A stretch of 64,000 nucleotides of DNA from Acytostelium subglobosum LB1 (lineage: Eukaryota; Evosea; Eumycetozoa; Acytosteliales; Acytosteliaceae). This document shows, one piece after another, positions 22,165-37,168 of this stretch; position 1 is the first letter of the stretch, and every line of letters begins with the position of its first letter. The stretch spans positions 62,001 through 126,000 of the forward strand of contig NW_012236527.1 in NCBI RefSeq assembly GCF_000787575.1. The letters run 5' to 3'. The notes under the pieces were generated by a model. That model made no database searches. It was not told the origin of the DNA and worked only from the letters and a program-made list of their open reading frames with translations. The translations under genes were made by a program, and so were the position numbers.

Positions 22165-23884
22165 ATGGCAGTGTCAAAGAATATAAAGAAGGGTGCTAGA
22201 TGGGTCAGTTCATACTTTCCTAGGTATGAGTTGTTGTCAAGTCATGCTCAGTTGGTTGGATGTACTCAGAGAATGCCAATGCCACAGATGATACTATTAT
22301 CATTACAACATGTGATGGCTATGTTTGGTTCAACGGTCGTTGGTCCAATGCTAATGGGTTTCAGTCCCAATACTGGATTGTTCTTCTCTGGCATTGGAAC
22401 ACTTATATTCTACGTCTGCACTGGTGGTCGTATGCCATCATATCTAGGATCATCATTCGCCTTTATCGGTGTGGTCAACGCGGCAACTGGATATCACTAT
22501 GTACCTGGTGCTGGACTGAACCCCAACATTGACAAGGCTGCTGGTGGCATCTTGATATGTGGCATCATCTATCTCGCTATATCAATCATTGTCATAGTAG
22601 TTGGCTATAGATGGCTAGAGATACTCATGCCACCCATCGTCACTGGTGCTGTTGTAATGTCAATTGGACTAAACCTAGCTGGTGCAGCAATTGGACAAGC
22701 CAACACCACTGGATTCGATGCATGGATGGCCTTTGCAACTGTGATGGCCATTATTTTGATCACAATGTATGCTCCTGGACCACTAAAGCGACTACCTATT
22801 CTGTTGGGTGGCATCTTTGGATACCTTATATACCTGTTCTTTGGTCTAGGAGGCATTGGACCAGGTATAAGTTATGACACTGTACGAAATGCCAAGTGGA
22901 TTGGCTTTCCACCAACAACAAAACCAATATTCGATGGCTCAGCAATATCATTGATTGCGCCAGTGGCCATTATCTTGGCTGCAGAAAACATTGGACATGT
23001 CAAAGCAGTAGGATCTATGACTGGTACCAACATGGATAAACTACTTGGCAGGGCATTCCTTGGTGACTCGCTGGCAACAATCTTAGCAGCTTCATTTGGA
23101 AGTACAGGTACAACTACTTATGGTATGTATGATGTTCTGAGATGTTGTCCAATCAATCTACTCACACTTACTGACTCAATCAATCACTCATCCAGCTGAG
23201 AACATTGGAGTGATGAGTATAACAAAGATATTCTCAACATTGACTTTTGTAATGGCTGCTGTTGTGGCTGTAGCACTTGGTCTACTACCTGTGTTTGGTG
23301 CAGTGATACAAACTATACCACCTGGAGTATTTGGTGGGATATCAATTGTTCTGTTTGGATTGATTGCAGTAACTGGTGCCAAGATTTGGATTACGAATCA
23401 GGTGGACTTCTCACAAAAGAGAAACTTATTCCCTGCTGGCATTGCACTGGTACTTGGATGTGGAATGGTCAATGGACTGGTAATATCATGGGGTGTTATC
23501 AAGATTGATGGAATCGGTGCATCTACATTAAGTGCAATTATATTATATCAATTGATGCGTGAAGATTGGCCTCAAGTCTTTAGAAGAGTTTATAACAAAG
23601 TAAGAGGACACAAAGGCGGTGGATCAAGGTCACATTCAACTGAAGACAATGGAGCAACATCATCAGACCATGTTGCCATGACCATTTTAGAACATCGTCC
23701 ATTATCTCAATCTGGAGCTAGCACACCTTTATCCTCTTCAGACAGTAGTAGTTGTAACAACAATGATACCAACAACAATAATATTGACCCAGCCAGTGTA
23801 CCAATGAACCAACCCCAAAGCGATATATCACACGTGGAGAGACATAGTAGTAGTCGTCTGAGTACCCACCAGGAAGACGAATAA
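22165..23884 (+). CDS. nucleobase:cation symporter-2 family permease (uracil/xanthine/urate type)
   Basis: Exons 22165-23122 and 23196-23884 give 548 residues. A polytopic membrane protein with about a dozen hydrophobic helices. Family signs are LLSLQHVMAMFGSTVVGPML in the first helix, PSYLGSSFAFIGVV (the QxGxxxxxF-type region is replaced by a related SSFAF helix), IILAAENIGHVKAVGSMTG (the AENIGH motif with the substrate-binding Glu) and GSTGTTTYAENIGVMSITK, rebuilt across the intron. The soluble tail of about 110 residues is Ser/Asn rich and hydrophilic. Exact substrate cannot be told; bacterial UraA-like uracil/H+ symport is the nearest reading. Confidence 0.9.
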
Positions 23885-24118
23885 AGTATACATAATAGTA
23901 GTCCACCCTTGTTAAACTGGATTGTAAAGATTCGAGTAGAATAGGGAAATTACTCAATTTGGATATTTTCTAAACCCACTCGACTAACACCCCGAACATT
24001 CGGGCTCTCTCATTGAGGTTGGAGTCTAAGTTAAAGGAATAATTGCAAGACTAGTCTACTTTATATTATATATATAAACAATAGTATAATTATAATAATA
24101 ATATCTATTGAATTAATA

Positions 24119-24774
24119 ATGACAGTAACAAAGAAGAATGTTGGAGTGATTGTAGGAAGCACAAGGACTCATAGAGTTGGATTGTCTGTTACCAACTGGT
24201 TCATTGAAACTTCCAAGATAAGAGATCTATTCAATGTAGAATTGATAGATCTGAAGGAATGGAACTTACCGTTTATGGATGAAGGTATTTATTTATTTAT
24301 TTATACCTCCTATCATTAGTATTAAAACTACGATTATAATTATTATTAGCACAACCTCCAATGATGTTGAATGGACAATATTCTAGTGAGATTGGAAAGA
24401 AATGGTCTGCAAAGATTTCATCGATGGATTGTTTCATTGTAGTATCACCAGAGTATAATAGGGGATATCCAGCACCTTTGAAGAATGCTATTGATTATCT
24501 ATATTCAGAGTGGATTGGTAAACCATTGATAATAGCAACCTATGGATTCAGTGGTGGAAAGTCATCAAATGAACAATTGTCAACTATTCTAGGTCAACTC
24601 AAAATGCAGTTGACTGAAACACATCCAATGCTATTCCTTTCCAAGACGATGTTTGATGACAAAGGTGCCATTGCCAGCTTCAAAGAGTTTGACAAACATA
24701 TTGACGATATTCAGAAGGCAGTATCAGAGTTTGCTGCTCTTAATGTAGATAGACCTGCTCAACCAATCGAGTAA
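24119..24774 (+). CDS. NAD(P)H-dependent FMN reductase
   Basis: Exons 24119-24284 and 24350-24774 give 196 residues, the usual size for this flavodoxin-fold family. FMN phosphate loop: VGVIVGSTRTHRVG near the start. The second flavin-contact motif is VVSPEYNRGYPAPLKNAIDY (SPEYN). The middle FSGGKSS loop is also typical. These enzymes reduce FMN, quinones or azo dyes with NAD(P)H; substrate is open. The 65-bp intron interrupts DEA-QPP and is AT rich. Confidence 0.93.
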
Positions 24775-25039
24775 TAATCATAATAAATAATCAAAGTGAT
24801 AATTTGAAGAAAGACAAATGAATGAATGAATGTCAAGATGTTTTGTCCGACCTGACACTCAAAACGAAAAAGTTGAAGTTAGTCGGTTTTGCGCATTAAC
24901 TAGACTGTAGAGATACAGGTAGAGACAGATAGAGATAAGAATGGACAATCCATGTATGTGTTTACACACGACTCATGATCATATGATCCATTGTCAACAA
25001 ACATTAATATGATTGTCTATCACCCAATGTTACACAGAT

Positions 25040-27663
25040 ATGTCCAAAGAAACCATCTCAAACAGAGAGTCTATCAATCCCCTCAGGTACATCTGTGCGA
25101 GGAAGAAGGAGATAGACTCATTTCTCTCTGCGATACTCACAAAGAAGAGCAACACCAGAGCATTCCAGACGTTGCCAAGGCATCTGAGAAGGAGGACTAT
25201 GAGTACAAATGCATATCGTTCGCCATTGCATCTTAGATTTAGGACGAGGAAAGAGGTAAGATGGTGAATCAATCATCGTTGACATCAGCCATGTGACTAA
25301 CGCTGGTGATCGATAGATGGAGAAGTGCGCAGGTACCAACAAGGAAGGTCAAATCATCAACAACAAGAAGGGCAAGGTGGTGCGTAAGGCGAAACGAAGA
25401 CCACCCTATCTGTTACGCGATTATCAACGACGACAACGAGAGTTCAAGTGGTTGGAGACTCACATATGGCATGTCAAGAGAATGAAGATGATCAATCTCT
25501 GGAAACACAAGATTGTAAGTGGTGTCACTCACTAGCCTCGCCTCTCATGGCATGCATGCCCACACTCACACATCCAATGACACAACAAAGGCATGGAAAC
25601 CGAACGTCAAGTCGTACAGACCAATGTTCAGAGCTTCATCACATATGACTACGATATATGATCAGTCTTACAATTGTTGCTTCGAGATCACTGGCACTCA
25701 AGAGTCCATTTGTAACATGCTCAAGTCAATGACTCCACCAGACTCGATGTCAATTGGCGCCACAATGTACATTGCTGGAACCAAGGAGGGCAGATCGCTA
25801 CTCCATCATCCCAATCGCTACCCATATCACATGATCACACCCATTCAATTCTTGTGGCGACCAGTTGCATCGACAACAAACAACAATAACAACCAGGAGG
25901 AGAAGAAGCGACAGATATGGATATGGGTACACGCATCAGCAATGGAGGAGTGCAAGCAGTTGTTCAATCAACAGGCTCAACTTCACGGTTGCAGAGTCAA
26001 CTCGCTCGATGGCGAGCTACTGCGTTTTGAGCTCACGGGTGAGAAGTGCCACAAGGTGCTCAACTCCATACTCTATCCAATCGATGCGGCCACTGGCACA
26101 TTGGACACACAGTCAGTCAGTGCCAAGCTATGGAACTCACTCAAGCAGCTGCGGACACCCGCAATTCTCCCACCTGGCACAGTCATTGGAATGACTGTGT
26201 ATGATCCCAGACTCCTATGTTCAGTGCCTCCATCAGTGGCACAGGCAGTTGGCTCCATCCCCAAGCCCAACGCCCCGATCGCATCCAACGAATCATTGCT
26301 CACACAACGTCAAATGAATGACATCATTGTCAACTGGACAAAGTACGCTCAAGCCTCATACTCACCCCTGTTAGACTCCGACAGTCGCAGGAAGATGTCC
26401 AACCTTGAGCCTGTAGCACAGGTATATCAGCATCGAAAGAATGTAAGTTTAGCCGTCCTATCAATCATCCTAATCACATTAGCTGACCTAAAACATGCAC
26501 ATACATACATAAACAGCTGAATGCCAAGATCAAAGACTACAGTATCCCATCAATACTGTTGATCCAAAGAGATGGTGGATTGACACGTGGATATGGATCT
26601 GGATGGGACATCATTCTACCTAAGGCATGGGCGATGGCATTCTGGTTGCCACTTATCTATGCAGGTGCATGGGCAATAGGACTGGAGAACAAGAACATCT
26701 TCCTTCTCGAGCAAGGCTTGCCAAGCTTCCCAGGTGACTTCCCAGATTGTAAAGGATATGGGTAAGCTTACCATCCATCCATCGTTCATTCAACGATGAC
26801 ATTAACTAACTCACACCACCAATCACCTTAGTGAGTTCATCGATCAACAAACTCAGGAACCAATCAAGAAGTACCAGAGGACGCCAGAGGGCAAGAGACC
26901 AAACTACCTTCACAATTGCATATACTTCCCATTCGCACCCAACTGGCAATGGGTACTGCGGTACAAGGGTGATATCACATTCCAGGATGAGGATAATCAA
27001 GACCAAAAGGAGAAGAAGAAGGCCAAGATATTCTCTGATGCTGCAAAGACCTCAACCACCGATAACAACAACACCACTGACATTACCTTCAAGTCCATGC
27101 CCTACTTTGTCTACAGAGGCAAACTAGCCATGTCCCTCATGACCACCAAGAAGCCATTCATGAAGAGTATGTATCAATCATCCCGTGTCAATCCATCGAT
27201 CAATCAACTTACACACAATCAATCAACAGACAGTAAATACGAGACAGATACTGTTAATCAGCCACACGAGAGAGGACTGGTTAGAGTGAGCGTCAAGATG
27301 TTCAATGGTGGCACACCAGTAAAGAACTCTGTGATATATAGAGCGCACGAGTCAGACCTTGAGAAGCTCAGGAATGACTTTACCAGCAAGAACTATGGAG
27401 CTGTTCAGTTGGACGTTGGCCATCCTACTGATCCAGAACTGTTCTACCAACAGACCAAACGCAAGCCCATTGGATATGTATCGTCCGGTGCACAATCACT
27501 AGTACGAGGCATTGGCAATGGTGTTGGATATTGCTCAGCCGTACAGTTTGTCAATCTTCACCAACAAGCATCCGACATGAACATCCAGCCTCAAGGCTTT
27601 GCATTCATCCAGAATCCAACATCAAGATATCTCTATCCAGTCATTCTAACGATCCAGCCTTGA
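25040..27663 (+). CDS. pop1: RNase P/MRP protein subunit POP1
   Basis: Largest protein of RNase P and RNase MRP, nuclear, scaffolding the RNA for pre-tRNA and pre-rRNA cleavage. Six exons: 25040-25255, 25317-25514, 25591-26442, 26517-26761, 26832-27166 and 27230-27663; 759 residues with all phases consistent. Diagnostic motifs are FQTLPRHLRRRTMSTN near residue 50, WLETHIWHVKRMKMINLW near 120 (the POP1 box), LLIQRDGGLTRGYGSGWDI and PLIYAGAWAIG in the C-terminal half (POPLD domain), and the end ISRYLYP-like segment. The N-terminus is shorter than in animals; the ATG at 25040 is preceded by a possible acceptor (CACAG), so an upstream exon cannot be excluded. Confidence 0.9.
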
Positions 27664-27828
27664 CCCCATACATGTAATAAAGAATAACATTGATTGATCG
27701 AACGAATGAGACAGCGATGAACGAAAGGAATGTTGACAAAAAGGATGGATGTTATTGGTATAATGGAGAAAACGGTATGGGGATGATGTCAGGTTGGTAG
27801 GAGGGGAGCGGGGTAGATAGATAATTAG

Positions 27829-31054
<3,226 letters not shown>

Positions 31055-32442
31055 ATGATGAACACTGGAAGCATCTTTAGAAGACTCCAATCATTAAAGT
31101 CACATATTGGAGCATCACAAGAGGAGGAGAGAGTGGATCATGCACATCAAGAGGCATTAAAGAAGGATAAGGAGAATAATGACGATGATGAAAAGATGTA
31201 CGATGTTATTGTGGTTGGAGGAGGTATCACTGGTGCATCCAGTGCCTACATGTTGGCAAAGAGTGGTCTGAACGTTCTGTTGCTCGAACAGTTTGAGATG
31301 TGTCATACCAATGCATCGTCGCATGGCGATGGCCGTATCATTCGATTCTCCTACCCCGAGGACATATACATCAAGCTCTCCAAACTAGCCTATCCCCTCT
31401 GGACCGAAGCCGAGAATGAGTCCAAAGAGAAGTTGATTCACATCACAGGTGGCATCGACTTTGGTGGCTACGACGAGGAGGCACTACGCCACTTACTCAT
31501 TGCATATGATAATGTATGTTGTTGATGTGATGGATGGAGAGTATGAGAGATGCTAATAATGTACACATACACGACAAACAGAACAAGATAAACTACAGCA
31601 TACTTAGTCATAAGGAAGCGAATAAGAGGTTCCCTCAGTTCAAGTTTAAGAAGGAGACATTGATTGTTTATCAAGCTGATAGTGGTGTGATATTCGCTTC
31701 AAAGGCTGTAGCTACAATGTGGAAGTTGGCCAAGAGATATGGTGCAACGACAATGGCAAACAAACGTGTGGATACTATAACCGTGGATTCAGAGTCACAG
31801 GTCACTGTGAAGACATTCGACCACGCAACTTACAAAGCCAAGAAGATTGTGTTGGCCTGTGGCGGCTGGATCAACGATGTGCTGCTGCGCTCGCAGCTGG
31901 ACGTCGTGGTGCCTGTGCACGTCACCCAGGAGAAGGTGTTCTACTTTGGCCACCTCCCCGACACACCATCCAACATTGACTTTACGATGAAGTCATGTCC
32001 CGTATCGATTTGCTATGAGAAGGATGCTATATTCTACACACTGCCGCAGATTGAGGAACGCGGCGTCAAGGTGGGCATGCACAGAAGTGGTCCCGTGCTC
32101 GACTCGATGGACCACGCCAAGAAGACCTACCCCGAGGAGAACATCGAACGCACCAAGAAGTTCGTTGCCGATTACTTCCCTCTAATGGATCACAAGAAGG
32201 AGCTAAGCTCACTCACCTGTCACTACACCAGTGCCCTGGACTTTAACTTTATCATCGACAGACATCCCGCACATCGCAACGTCCTCATTGTCAGTCCATG
32301 CAGTGGACACGGCTTCAAGTTTGGTCCAGCCATTGGCAAGCTGGTGCTCGACCTCGTCATGGACATCGTCCCACCTATCCCCATGAAGGAGTTCAGTCTT
32401 GGAAGATTCAAGTCACAACTATACAAGAGGATTGGCGCATGA
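31055..32442 (+). CDS. FAD-dependent sarcosine/pipecolate-type oxidase (DAO family)
   Basis: Exons 31055-31513 and 31582-32442 give 439 residues. Such enzymes oxidise N-methyl or cyclic amino acids with O2, giving H2O2. The Rossmann FAD motif is DVIVVGGGITGASSAYMLAK at about 50-69. NASSHGDGRIIRFSYPED matches the MSOX flavin-attachment neighbourhood, although the covalent-FAD Cys further down is not certain; SPCSGHGFKFGPAIGKL near 400 is the family C-terminal motif. There is an extra N-terminus of about 48 residues: a basic amphipathic start (SIFRRLQSLKSHIG) and then an acidic linker. The C-terminus RIGA is not a PTS1, so a mitochondrial rather than peroxisomal location is possible (inference). 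Confidence 0.87.
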
Positions 32443-32757
32443 TTGAAGACATGTCGTCCTGTGCCACTCTATCCCCAATCACCAACTTATAAACAGACAA
32501 ACAGTAAGGACACTGCCGGGCTTGTCGCATTAGGCGGTCGTCCATCAGTATATGTCATTGTACAAAAGTGAGCCAGCTAGCTTGCAGGTCGCTAGCGAGC
32601 CTTCTTTATTGCTCATATTGTTGTTTGGATTGGTTATTGTTGTTGTCTTGTTACTTCACTTTGTTGATTGATTGGTTAATTAGTTGAATGAATGATTGAA
32701 ATGAGTGAGTTGGTTAACTTGACATAACAACAGAGAAGAGTTGAACGTATGTAATAA
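32443..32757. other. convergent 3' region
   Basis: 315 bp between the stops of the oxidase and PSMB5 genes. It includes a CTAGC-containing stretch (32575-32595) with short direct repeats GCTAGC/GCTAGCGAGC. No gene seen. Confidence 0.4.
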
Positions 32758-33760
32758 CTATGCGTTGTTGTTGTTGTTGTTGTTTGGGTCGACACCAGCG
32801 GCTCTGACATTATAGTACTTCTGGTAGAGCTGGAAACAGTCGTCGGATGATATCTTCTTCCAGCCATCCTTCTGTACATGGTACACATTGATGAAACCAC
32901 CACTCATCGCATCACGGTTGGTGGCATGGTACACTGAGCGACGACCCAGCTCGTAGGCCTCCTCATTGCTCATCTCCCACTTGAAGCCAGAGTCCAGGAC
33001 ACCATATGCATAGGTGGATCCTGATCCAACTGAGAATCTCTGTCCTTTTAATCTAGTTCCATCGTTATCTACATAATACAAGCATGGTCCAGTCTTGTCC
33101 CATCCAGTTACCATTGTACCCTAATTGATTGATTGATTGAGGTTAGTTGTAAGTCGTCCATCATTCATCTCATATTTTTTGAGATGATCATACCATTGAC
33201 AGTCCGTAACCCTTGTAGGAATAGACGATGTTGGCAAGAATCTTTGATGCGGCAGAGACAGAGATCAGCTCTTTGTTTCTCAGTTGGTAGAGTCTGCAAC
33301 GACGTCCGAGCTCACGCTCCCAGAAGGAACAGTCGGCAGCACCACCAGCCATTGTTCCCAACAGGTTTGGTGTGATCTCGATGACCTTCTTCACTGTTCT
33401 TGAAGCAACGTAGGATCCCTGTGTTGACTTTGAGTCGACAGTCACAATGACACCGCCAGCATAGACAAACGCCAATGTAGTAGTACCATGTGCCATCTCG
33501 ATTGGCTTTGGTGCATCTGGGTGATCCCAAACCTGCTCCAAGAAATCACCTGGCTATAATTAGTTGATTGATTGATTGTTAGCTGTTGTTGACATTGTTG
33601 ATGTGATAGAGAGAGTGTCATGACTCAACAACAAACATACTCTTGAGTTGGGAGGCAACTCAAAGTGAGGTGTGGAGAGGTATTTCAAGTCACGTGTGAT
33701 ATCCTCCTCATATGTATGAGTAAGATCATCTGATATTCTGTCCAAATCAAACATTGCCAT
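32758..33760 (-). CDS. psmB5: 20S proteasome subunit beta type-5
   Basis: Chymotrypsin-like catalytic subunit. Exons 33760-33641, 33553-33194 and 33120-32758 give 280 residues. The propeptide ends MAHG, followed by TTTLAF with the catalytic Thr at residue 64; [20 protein letters not shown] provides the Asp and Lys of the active site, and [26 protein letters not shown] and [17 protein letters not shown] are beta-5 hallmarks. The C-terminus carries an extra [11 protein letters not shown] run absent from animal subunits. The proteolytic core reads as whole. Confidence 0.97.
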
Positions 33761-34072
33761 TGTATTATGTATGTATGTATATGTATATATATTATATGTA
33801 TGTATAAAGTTATTAATTGATTGAGTGTATTATGATGATTAAGTTGTGATCATCACAATCATCTCACCATGTGTGTTTGTTTTTTTCAATTCCTTTCTGT
33901 GATGTTCATCACGTTTTGAACTTCACCATTCATTAAATTAAAATTAAATTCATTTAGTGATGTAGTAGTTGTTGTTATAATAATTGTTATTCTATCTGTG
34001 ATGATGTTGATGATGTAGATGATATTGATGTCTATTGTCGAGGAGTCATTACTGGTCCTCTCCAAATATACA
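33761..34072. other. intergenic between PSMB5 and the E2F-like gene
   Basis: 312 bp of AT-rich sequence, with TATATG repeats close to the PSMB5 start. Frames here are low complexity. Confidence 0.4.
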
Positions 34073-34926
34073 TCAACCTGGATCGATGAGTCCAAGACTC
34101 TCAAAGATATTGGCAATGTCATAGAGACGTTTGGATTTCGCAGGCTCACAGTCTAATCTATTCTCTCTTCTTACATCAACAATGCTTAGCACGGACCATT
34201 GTGCAAACATTCCGATAAACTTTCGAGTCAACCATGTTATGGCAGTCAAACCAGAGTCCTCGAGACTACCGTTGCTACTAGGCTGAAAGTTGAATCTGAA
34301 GATATCACAAAGTTGGCTCAGTGACATTCCCCTTTTCCTTTGGACATCCTCCAAAGTGTAGAGGCAGGTCTATTTCCGGGAAATTGATGCAGTAGTTGGT
34401 GTTGTTGATAATATTGATAATATTGAATTGGAGTGATATGATGATATTGTTGATAATATTGAGGAGGAGGTACATTGATTAATGCTGGATACTCATTGAA
34501 TTGAGTGGTACCATTACTAAAGTTATAAGAAATAGGAGTTGTAGTAGTAGTGGTAGTAGTTGTAACAGGTGTATAATTATAATTATAATTATTATTCTCC
34601 GTGTGAGATAATATAATATTGGAATTATTGATATTGTTGTTGTTGTTGTTTATGTCATAGTTGTTATGGTGAAGTGGGAGATTAGTCGTGGTGGGGATTG
34701 GTGAAGTTGTTTGGGGGAGTGGAAAGGCAAGTTCATAATCAAACTCTGTCAGACTGCTAAAGTCTGCAACATCAACAATATCATCTATTGATATAGTATG
34801 AGTTGATACTTGATCTTCCATCATCTCATTAGATGACCATTGGAATGTTTCAAACAGAGATTCAATATTGTTGTTATTATAAGTATAATCTATAGGCAAA
34901 TTATTATTGTTATTGTTATTATACAT
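34073..34926 (-). CDS. E2F-family winged-helix protein (atypical, structure uncertain)
   Basis: The N-terminal part (from ATG 34926) is Asn/Tyr/Gln/Thr rich with acidic patches (ISIDDIVDVADFSS), transactivation-like. The C-terminal part reads TLEDVQRKRGMSLSQLCDIF, then LTAITWLTRKFIGMF, then KSKRLYDIANIFESLGLI and a stop at 34073. RLYDIANIFESLGLI is the E2F recognition helix and dimer signature; Lys-Ser-Lys before it recalls the second DNA-binding domain of E2F7/8. The two parts lie in different frames and change near 34350. A short intron ending AAATAG is possible (donor perhaps at AAT-GTACCT), but I cannot fix it. The protein stops right after the winged helix, with no marked box. E2F proteins control cell-cycle and spore-stage genes in dictyostelids. 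Confidence 0.6.
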
Positions 34927-34983
34927 TATTAGGAGTACATTGAATAATGAAGAATGATTATGATGTTCAAGTCCTTGCCTCAT

Positions 34984-35609
34984 TTATATAGAACCAACCA
35001 ATATGACTCTGAGAAATGATCATTTCTCTTACTAAAAGGAGGTGACGAAACATCATCAGAAGACTATGACATGGCAAATGAACCGACAATACTATTCTTG
35101 ATGATATGAGTCTCTCCCTAAATTCGATCGACAAGGGAGAGAGTGAATGCGTATCCTTGAATCCACTTCTAGTGGCATAAGGCCACAAACCAAACTCCTG
35201 TTTGATCAAATATCTATATCAACTTGGGGGCTGTTATTGAAGTGACAGTCTCTTTGATTACTGATTGTTTTCATATTTTCCCTATCTCATTCAATGAGAT
35301 CTTCAAGTTGAGGCAAAACAATATCGAAATGAGGGAACATTGTTAGTTTGGGTTGAATCCATCATTCATCCTGGTGCAAACTTAATAAATTTCATTTGGT
35401 AGTTGATGAATACATCCACCTTTCTTTGTAATAAATGAAAGAGGTATAATGTTTGTAGTGGATACTCTTATATTGATAGATGTCTATTTGATTTGTTTTT
35501 GAGTCTAGAGAACATACTCCACTTGTGTTTTGATTGTTTAAGGAAGTTCGTTTTGGAAGTCCATGAGTTTTTGAAATTAATATTTTTATTTATTTTGTTT
35601 TTTTTTTAG
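34984..35609. other. intergenic upstream of RPS2 leader
   Basis: About 600 bp. An 80-codon minus-strand frame (34967-35209) has mixed composition (FGLWPYATRSGFKDTHS) but no recognised relative, so it is not called. The last 35 bases form a strong pyrimidine tract before AG at 35608-35609. Confidence 0.4.
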
Positions 35610-35740
35610 AGTATGGTGGTGAAGCGAGCACAGGTCTCTCCTCTCACTCCCACCCATCGTCCATAAGGTTCACTCGCCTGAATCATTACCATTCAGATAT
35701 TCCTAGTACATCACCGATACCGATAACTAAGAAAGAAGAT
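35610..35740 (+). other. probable spliced leader (5' UTR) exon of RPS2
   Basis: A 131-bp block starts right after a T10-type tract plus AG and ends at a perfect GTAAGT. The next acceptor (AATAG, 35914-35915) lies two bases before the RPS2 ATG, so splicing would join this block to the RPS2 start. One frame is open throughout (YGGEASTGLSSHSHP...), and another has a 17-codon uORF beginning MVVKRAQ. It could instead be an orphan coding exon. The 175-bp intron holds the TCAA repeat. Confidence 0.4.
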
Positions 35741-35776
35741 GTAAGTGTATCCTACATCACATCAACTCAATCCAGC

Positions 35777-35780
<4 letters not shown>

Positions 35781-35828
<48 letters not shown>

Positions 35829-35829
35829 C
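35781..35829. repeat. TCAA tetranucleotide microsatellite
   Basis: About twelve copies of AATC/TCAA in a row, in the presumed leader intron of RPS2. Confidence 0.9.
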
Positions 35830-35917
35830 AAACAACCTCATCAATCAATCAATCAACAATCCAATGTATCAACATAACTAACATTCCATCCACACAACTC
35901 CATCAACTTTAATAGCA

Positions 35918-36763
35918 ATGGCTGACACTACTACCGCCCCAGCCGATCAACAGCAGAGCACTGAGAGACGTGGAGAGAGAGGAGACAGAGGAGGACGTGA
36001 CTTCCGCGGTGGACGTGGAGGACGTGGTCGTGGTGGAGACAGAGGAGGCCGTGGTGGTCCCCGTGGTGGCCGTGGTGGTCGTGGAGGCGAGTCCAAGGGA
36101 TGGGTCCCCGTCACCAAGTTAGGCCGTCTTGTTCAGCAGAACAAGATCAAGTCGATCGAGGAGATCTACTTGTTCTCTCTGCCAATCAAGGAGTCCCAGA
36201 TCATCGATCAGTTCCTCCCAGGTCTCAAGGATGAGGTCATGAAGATCATGCCAGTCCAGAAGCAGACCCGTGCCGGTCAGCGTACCCGTTTCAAGGCCTA
36301 CGTTGTCGTCGGAGACTCCAACGGTCACGTTGGTCTCGGTGTCAAGTGCGCTAAGGAGGTTGCCACCGCCATCGCTGGTGCCATCGTTACCGCCAAGCTC
36401 TCTGTCATCCCAGTCCGTCGTGGATACTGGGGTAACAAGATCGGTGCTCCCCACACCGTCCCAACCAAGGTCACCGGAAAGTGTGGTTCCGTCGCACTCC
36501 GTATGGTGCCAGCCCCACGTGGAACTGGTATCGTCGCTGCCCGTGTCCCAAAGAAGCTTCTCCAGTTCGCTGGTGTTGAGGATGTCTACACCTCCTCCAC
36601 TGGTAAGACCAGAACCATGGGTAACTTCGTCTTGGCCACCTTTGCCGCCATCACCAAGACCTACGCCTACCTCACCCCAGACTTGTGGAAGGTTACCCCA
36701 CTCGAGAAGACTCCATACCAGAGATTCTCTGAGGAGCTCGCTGAGAAGAAGAAGGACGAGTAA
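35918..36763 (+). CDS. rps2: 40S ribosomal protein S2 (uS5)
   Basis: Single coding exon, 281 residues. The N-terminus is an RGG-rich region (residues about 17-57, many RGGRGG units), a PRMT methylation substrate in other eukaryotes. The core then runs [40 protein letters not shown], the S5 double-stranded RNA-binding fold with [40 protein letters not shown] and [19 protein letters not shown]. Codon use is strongly biased to GGT/CGT/AAG/GTC, as for highly expressed genes and unlike its neighbours. The end AEKKKDE is usual for the family. Confidence 0.98.
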   Translation: MADTTTAPADQQQSTERRGERGDRGGRDFRGGRGGRGRGGDRGGRGGPRGGRGGRGGESKGWVPVTKLGRLVQQNKIKSIEEIYLFSLPIKESQIIDQFLPGLKDEVMKIMPVQKQTRAGQRTRFKAYVVVGDSNGHVGLGVKCAKEVATAIAGAIVTAKLSVIPVRRGYWGNKIGAPHTVPTKVTGKCGSVALRMVPAPRGTGIVAARVPKKLLQFAGVEDVYTSSTGKTRTMGNFVLATFAAITKTYAYLTPDLWKVTPLEKTPYQRFSEELAEKKKDE

Positions 36764-37168
36764 ACCAATGCTCCCATCCTTGTCCCCATCATCATCATCC
36801 CCTCCGTCCAGTGTCCTGTCGCATCTCATTAACTTTTTGAAGTACCCCAGACGCCATACTTACTAAACCAGAGCGAGACCAATACCTCTGGATAACAAAA
36901 TAATAAAAGCCAAACAAAAAAAAGTTATATAACTATCGTGTGTCTATCATTGATCTTATTATTACATGTAATAATAGAATGTATTTGTTTGATTGATTGT
37001 ATCCAATCACTCATTCAACTTTGGAAAATGAGGGCAAGGGTTTGAATTGACTTGGTGAAAACGAACGAAAGTCGAGTTCCATTCGACTTTGAGTTGACGA
37101 TTGAATTAATACTCATCAATCAATCAATCAATCATACATACATACATACATATACATATAATTATATA
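36764..37168. other. intergenic RPS2 to DIS3
   Basis: 405 bp. It includes an AATAAAA signal near 36899 (RPS2 polyadenylation) and TACATACATA repeats just before the DIS3 ATG. No gene seen. Confidence 0.5.

Noticed and set aside
34967-35209. 80-codon minus-strand frame MIKQEFGLWPYATRSG...
   Set aside because: Mixed composition, but no splice connection to the E2F-like gene could be shown and no family recognised.
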